Part shown: one piece after another, positions 40,197 to 43,084 of the stretch | Numbering within the stretch: the first letter of the stretch is position 1 | Layout of the letters: each line of letters opens with the position of its first letter | NCBI RefSeq assembly: GCF_016811235.1 | Contig: NZ_JAFBID010000056.1 | Span: 1 to 43,084 of the forward strand | Length of the DNA: 43,084 nt | Source: Microvirga arabica | Lineage (GTDB): Bacteria; Pseudomonadota; Alphaproteobacteria; Rhizobiales; Beijerinckiaceae | Reading direction: 5' to 3' | The notes under the pieces: generated by a model | Seen by the model: the letters and a program-made list of their open reading frames with translations, nothing else | The model's database searches: none | What the model was told of the DNA's origin: nothing | Position numbers and translations under genes: made by a program

Positions 40197-43084
40197 TCGG
40201 CGGCCTCCTTCCGGTCATCCTCGAACAGGGCTGCAACGGAATTGAGGCGGCTCTCCCACAGGCCCCGCCGGCGCGCATCGGCCAACCGGTCCCGGATCGC
40301 CTGCGCGGCGGCCGGGTTGGCAGCCGAAATCTGCTGCCAGATCGGCTCATCAGCGATCAGGGCTGTGAACACGAGATCGAGAGAGGCGGAGGAAACGGCG
40401 TTCGTGGTTGCCGCGAAGGTGAAGAGCGCATCGATCCCTTGGGCGATCTCGGCCGCGCCACGCCAGCCATGACGCAGCTGGCCCGCGATCCAGTGCGGAT
40501 TCGTCAGGCGGCCGCGCACGAGGCGGTCGATGTCTTCCACGAGGATTCGGGCTTTGGGTGCTTGCGGGCGGCTTGTGTCGAGGCTGTAGACGGCAGGCGT
40601 CGTGCCCAAGGCCTCCGCGGCCGCCGCGAAGCCTCCGATCGCATCGGCGGCGGAATCGCCGTCGAGGATGTCGCGCTCGGCCACATCACTCACATGCACG
40701 AAGGCTTCCGCCCGTTCCACACGCTGCGGGAAGCTCTCGTCGGTGCGCGCCTCGCCGCCACTGCCGAAGGCATGAGATGTGCCGGAGAGGTAGGTGCGGC
40801 CAAGATCGTTCTTGGTCGACCATTCACCCTCGAGCGCCCGCGATGAGACCCCAGCGCCGTAGGTGCCGGGCGCAGAGCCGAACACGCGGGAGAGCGCCTC
40901 GCCGCGCCGGTGCGCGGCGGCAAGCTCGTTCCACTCGTCATCCTCGTTGAGCGCCGCGACCGCACGGGCTGCCTGGTCGAGCAGGGCGAGCTGGTCCGGG
41001 AAGGTGTCGCGGAAGGCGCCGGACACACGGATCGTCACGTCCGCACGGGGCCGGTCGAGAAGCGGCTGCGGCACGATCTCGAAGCCGGTCACGCGGGTGG
41101 AGGCATGGTCCCAGGTCGGGCGAACGCCCATGAGGGCGAGCGCATGGGCGATGTCCTCGCCGCCGGAGCGCAGCGTCGGCGAGGCCCAGAGATCCATCAC
41201 GATGCGACGCGGCCAGTCGCCCTGCTCCTGCAGGTGGCGGCGCACCACTTCGGCCGCCGCGCGCTGCCCAAGTTCGGTGGCGGCGCGGGTGGGGATCGCG
41301 CGCGGATCGAGTGTCGCGAGGTTGCGGCCCGTGGGCAGCACGTCCGTCTGCCCACGCGAGGGGGAACCGGACGGGCCGGGGACGACGAAGCGTCCGTCCA
41401 GAGCGCGTAGCAATCCCTCGCACTCACCGGCTGCGCAGGCCTCGAAACCATCGAGCGTGCCGCCGAAAACGTGCAAGCCGTCGCGGACCGTCACCTCGCC
41501 GAGATCGCACAGGTGAGCATCGAGACGGGTGAGCGCCTCGTCCATCGGCATAAGTTCATCGACACCGCAGGCGGCAGCGAGACCGCTCGCTTGAGCGCGC
41601 TCAAGAATTTCCGTTGCCACTAGCTCCGCGCGTCCGGGATGTAGCACCTGGGCCGAGGAAAACTCTTCCACGAGCTCACGCAGCGCCGCAGCCTCGCCGT
41701 TTAGGCCAGCTTCGCCGGTCGGGGGCGTGAGATGCCCGATGGTGACAGCGCTGATCCTGCGCTTCGCTGGGGCTGCCTCGCCGGGATCGTCAACGATGAA
41801 GGGGTAGATCACCGGCACTGTACCGATAGCGAGGCGCGGCCAACATTGCGTGGAGAGCGCCACCGCCTTGCCGGGCAGCCATTCGGTGGTGCCGTGGGTG
41901 CCGAGATGCACGAGGGCGTGGATATTTTCCAGAGCCTTCAGGCCGACATAGAACGCGAGGTAGCCGTGGCTCGGGGGGCATTCGGGATCGTGGTAGAAGC
42001 CCTTGCGATCGTGTCCGTGACCACGATCCGGTTGCAAGGCGACAAGCACGTTGCCGGCGCGCACGGCGCGGAAGCGGAAAGCGCCGTGCGACAAGGCAGG
42101 ATCGTTTTGGGCGCTGCCCCAGCGCTCATCAATGGCATCACGCTGTTTGCTCGGCAGCGTATCGAGCCATGTGCGGTAAGCGGCAAGAGGAACCTCGAAG
42201 GTCTCCTCGCCTTCCGTGAGTCGCGGCATGAGGTCGTCTGCCGTGAAATCCCGTTCGGCCGCGTAGCCCGCGTCGCGCAGCAGATCGAGGATCGCGCAGG
42301 CGCTGGCCGGTGTGTCGAGCCCGACCGCAAAACCGGCGCGGCCGCCGCGTGCCGGGTAATCGGAGAGAACCAGCGCCAGCCGCCGCTCACGGCGTGGCGT
42401 GCGGGCGAGGCGCACCCAGGCAGCGGCCATGTCGGCCACGGCGTTGATCCCGGCTTCATCCGGCGCCTGCACCCGGCGGGAGAAGGCGAGGGCCGGATCG
42501 GCGGGCTCCTCGGCCTTGAACGATACGGGACCTGCAGCAATGCGGCCGTCGAACTCAGGGAGAGCGATCTGCATGGCGAGATCGGCGGCGGAGAGGCCGC
42601 GCGGCGAGGCCTCCCAGGCGTCTTTCGTACTGCCGACGGGGATCGCCTGCAAGATCGGGCAGTCGGCTTCGTCGAGCACGAAGCTCTCATCGTCTCGCGC
42701 CGAGAAAGCCGTTGTCGTGACGATGATGTCGGGACGGCGCGCCTGGATCGCGCATCGAACGACCGCCACGGCTTCCGGGTCTTTCAGGCTCGATACCGCG
42801 AGCACGAGGGTTTCGATGCCGCGTTCGCGGAGCGCTGCCGACAGATTCTCGACGGCCTGTGTGTCGCCTGAGAGAACGGCGGAGCGATAAACGAGAAGAT
42901 AGGCGAGGGGGCGGTCACCGGAGAGGTGTGCGAGAGCGGCCTCAGGGTCGACGATGCCGCCGCCTCCGATCCCACAGACCTCATCCTGAGGAGCAGACGA
43001 AGTCTGCGTCTCGAAGGATCCAGTGCTCTCTGGAACCTCCTTCGAGACGCCGCTGCCGCGGCTCCTCAGGATGAGGTCGGAGAA
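40193..43084 (-). CDS. cobN: Aerobic cobaltochelatase subunit CobN (5' end outside window)
   Basis: Reading leftward, the frame is open from the window edge to 40193: 963 residues, about three quarters of a typical ~1250-aa CobN. CobN is the large porphyrin-binding subunit of the CobNST chelatase that inserts Co(II) into hydrogenobyrinic acid a,c-diamide with ATP. Conserved stretches are LLVYRSAVLSGDTQAVENL, PDIIVTTTAFSARDD, HALVHLGTHGTTEWLPGKAV and GYLAFYVGLKALENIHALVH. An in-frame palindromic repeat at 42979-43076 encodes an odd linker before GIVDPEAALAHL. The usual ORF call at 42805 is only an internal GTG. It is coupled to cobG by ATGA. Confidence 0.93.
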   Translation of the reverse strand, partial: FSDLILRSRGSGVSKEVPESTGSFETQTSSAPQDEVCGIGGGGIVDPEAALAHLSGDRPLAYLLVYRSAVLSGDTQAVENLSAALRERGIETLVLAVSSLKDPEAVAVVRCAIQARRPDIIVTTTAFSARDDESFVLDEADCPILQAIPVGSTKDAWEASPRGLSAADLAMQIALPEFDGRIAAGPVSFKAEEPADPALAFSRRVQAPDEAGINAVADMAAAWVRLARTPRRERRLALVLSDYPARGGRAGFAVGLDTPASACAILDLLRDAGYAAERDFTADDLMPRLTEGEETFEVPLAAYRTWLDTLPSKQRDAIDERWGSAQNDPALSHGAFRFRAVRAGNVLVALQPDRGHGHDRKGFYHDPECPPSHGYLAFYVGLKALENIHALVHLGTHGTTEWLPGKAVALSTQCWPRLAIGTVPVIYPFIVDDPGEAAPAKRRISAVTIGHLTPPTGEAGLNGEAAALRELVEEFSSAQVLHPGRAELVATEILERAQASGLAAACGVDELMPMDEALTRLDAHLCDLGEVTVRDGLHVFGGTLDGFEACAAGECEGLLRALDGRFVVPGPSGSPSRGQTDVLPTGRNLATLDPRAIPTRAATELGQRAAAEVVRRHLQEQGDWPRRIVMDLWASPTLRSGGEDIAHALALMGVRPTWDHASTRVTGFEIVPQPLLDRPRADVTIRVSGAFRDTFPDQLALLDQAARAVAALNEDDEWNELAAAHRRGEALSRVFGSAPGTYGAGVSSRALEGEWSTKNDLGRTYLSGTSHAFGSGGEARTDESFPQRVERAEAFVHVSDVAERDILDGDSAADAIGGFAAAAEALGTTPAVYSLDTSRPQAPKARILVEDIDRLVRGRLTNPHWIAGQLRHGWRGAAEIAQGIDALFTFAATTNAVSSASLDLVFTALIADEPIWQQISAANPAAAQAIRDRLADARRRGLWESRLNSVAALFEDDRKEAAE
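42979..43076. repeat. REP-type composite palindrome inside cobN
   Basis: The outer arms CCTCATCCTGAGGAGC (42979-42994) and GCTCCTCAGGATGAGG (43061-43076) are perfect inverses. The inner arms GCGTCTCGAAGGA (43006-43018) and TCCTTCGAGACGC (43038-43050) likewise. Each half carries its own small hairpin with different bases (GCAGAC/GTCTGC on the left, GCCGC/GCGGC on the right), preserving pairing but not sequence. The whole lies in the cobN reading frame without a stop. I recall similar sequences as dispersed repeats in Bradyrhizobium- and Methylobacterium-type genomes; no search was made. Confidence 0.8.

Noticed and set aside
1..43084. Mobile elements, prophage, CRISPR arrays, toxin-antitoxin or defence genes
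   Set aside because: No transposase, integrase, phage structural gene, regular repeat-spacer array or known defence gene is seen; genes are metabolic, transport or regulatory.

Overview
The window looks like a chromosomal segment of a GC-rich alphaproteobacterium of the Hyphomicrobiales (Rhizobiales), possibly a Methylobacteriaceae/Microvirga-like organism. This is inferred from several features: an Omp25/Omp31-type outer-membrane barrel, GGAAC...CGTT promoters of the alphaproteobacterial EcfG type, an Irr-like iron box, an HWE/HisKA_2 sensor kinase, and an oxygen-dependent cobalamin cluster of rhizobial type. I see no IS element, prophage, CRISPR array, rRNA or tRNA.

Layout. 1-4.6 kb: the end of an EamA permease, then a TetR repressor divergent from an EmrA/EmrB-type efflux pair, with a perfect palindromic operator between them. 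4.8-7.7 kb: potGHI polyamine ABC transporter genes without a binding protein, convergent with an AsmA-family gene (7.7-9.5 kb). 9.7-11.1 kb: scoAB, the two subunits of 3-oxoacid CoA-transferase. 11.1-14.0 kb: fbpAB ferric iron uptake (no ATPase gene beside it) behind two Irr-like boxes. 14.1-17.8 kb: small stand-alone genes (membrane-anchored cNMP-binding protein, lipoprotein, exported pentapeptide-repeat protein, helix-turn-helix protein, outer-membrane barrel).

16.7-18.1 kb holds three candidate small-RNA genes that no ORF explains. One has a sigma-70-type promoter. The other two are divergent, both preceded by stress-sigma-like GGAAC...CGTT promoters and followed by hairpin terminators.

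18.2-27.2 kb is one long leftward operon: acyl-CoA synthetase, a complete branched-chain-type (HAAT) ABC importer (livGHMKF order), a DUF805 membrane protein and a PaaK-like adenylate-forming protein lacking the usual SGTTG loop. It probably imports and activates a carboxylic acid. 27.4-30.3 kb has two very small genes and a HisKA_2 kinase under an EcfG-type promoter, divergent from a single-domain response regulator.

30.3-43.1 kb is an aerobic cobalamin cluster: cobB-cobA, cbiD, cobM-cobE-cobL, cobK and cobJ-cobI-cobH-cobG-cobN (cobN runs off the edge). CobG marks the O2-dependent route, but the C1-methylation gene present is cbiD and no cobF is seen. The visible start of cobN contains an in-frame ~100-bp palindromic repeat that looks like a dispersed REP-type element translated as a linker.
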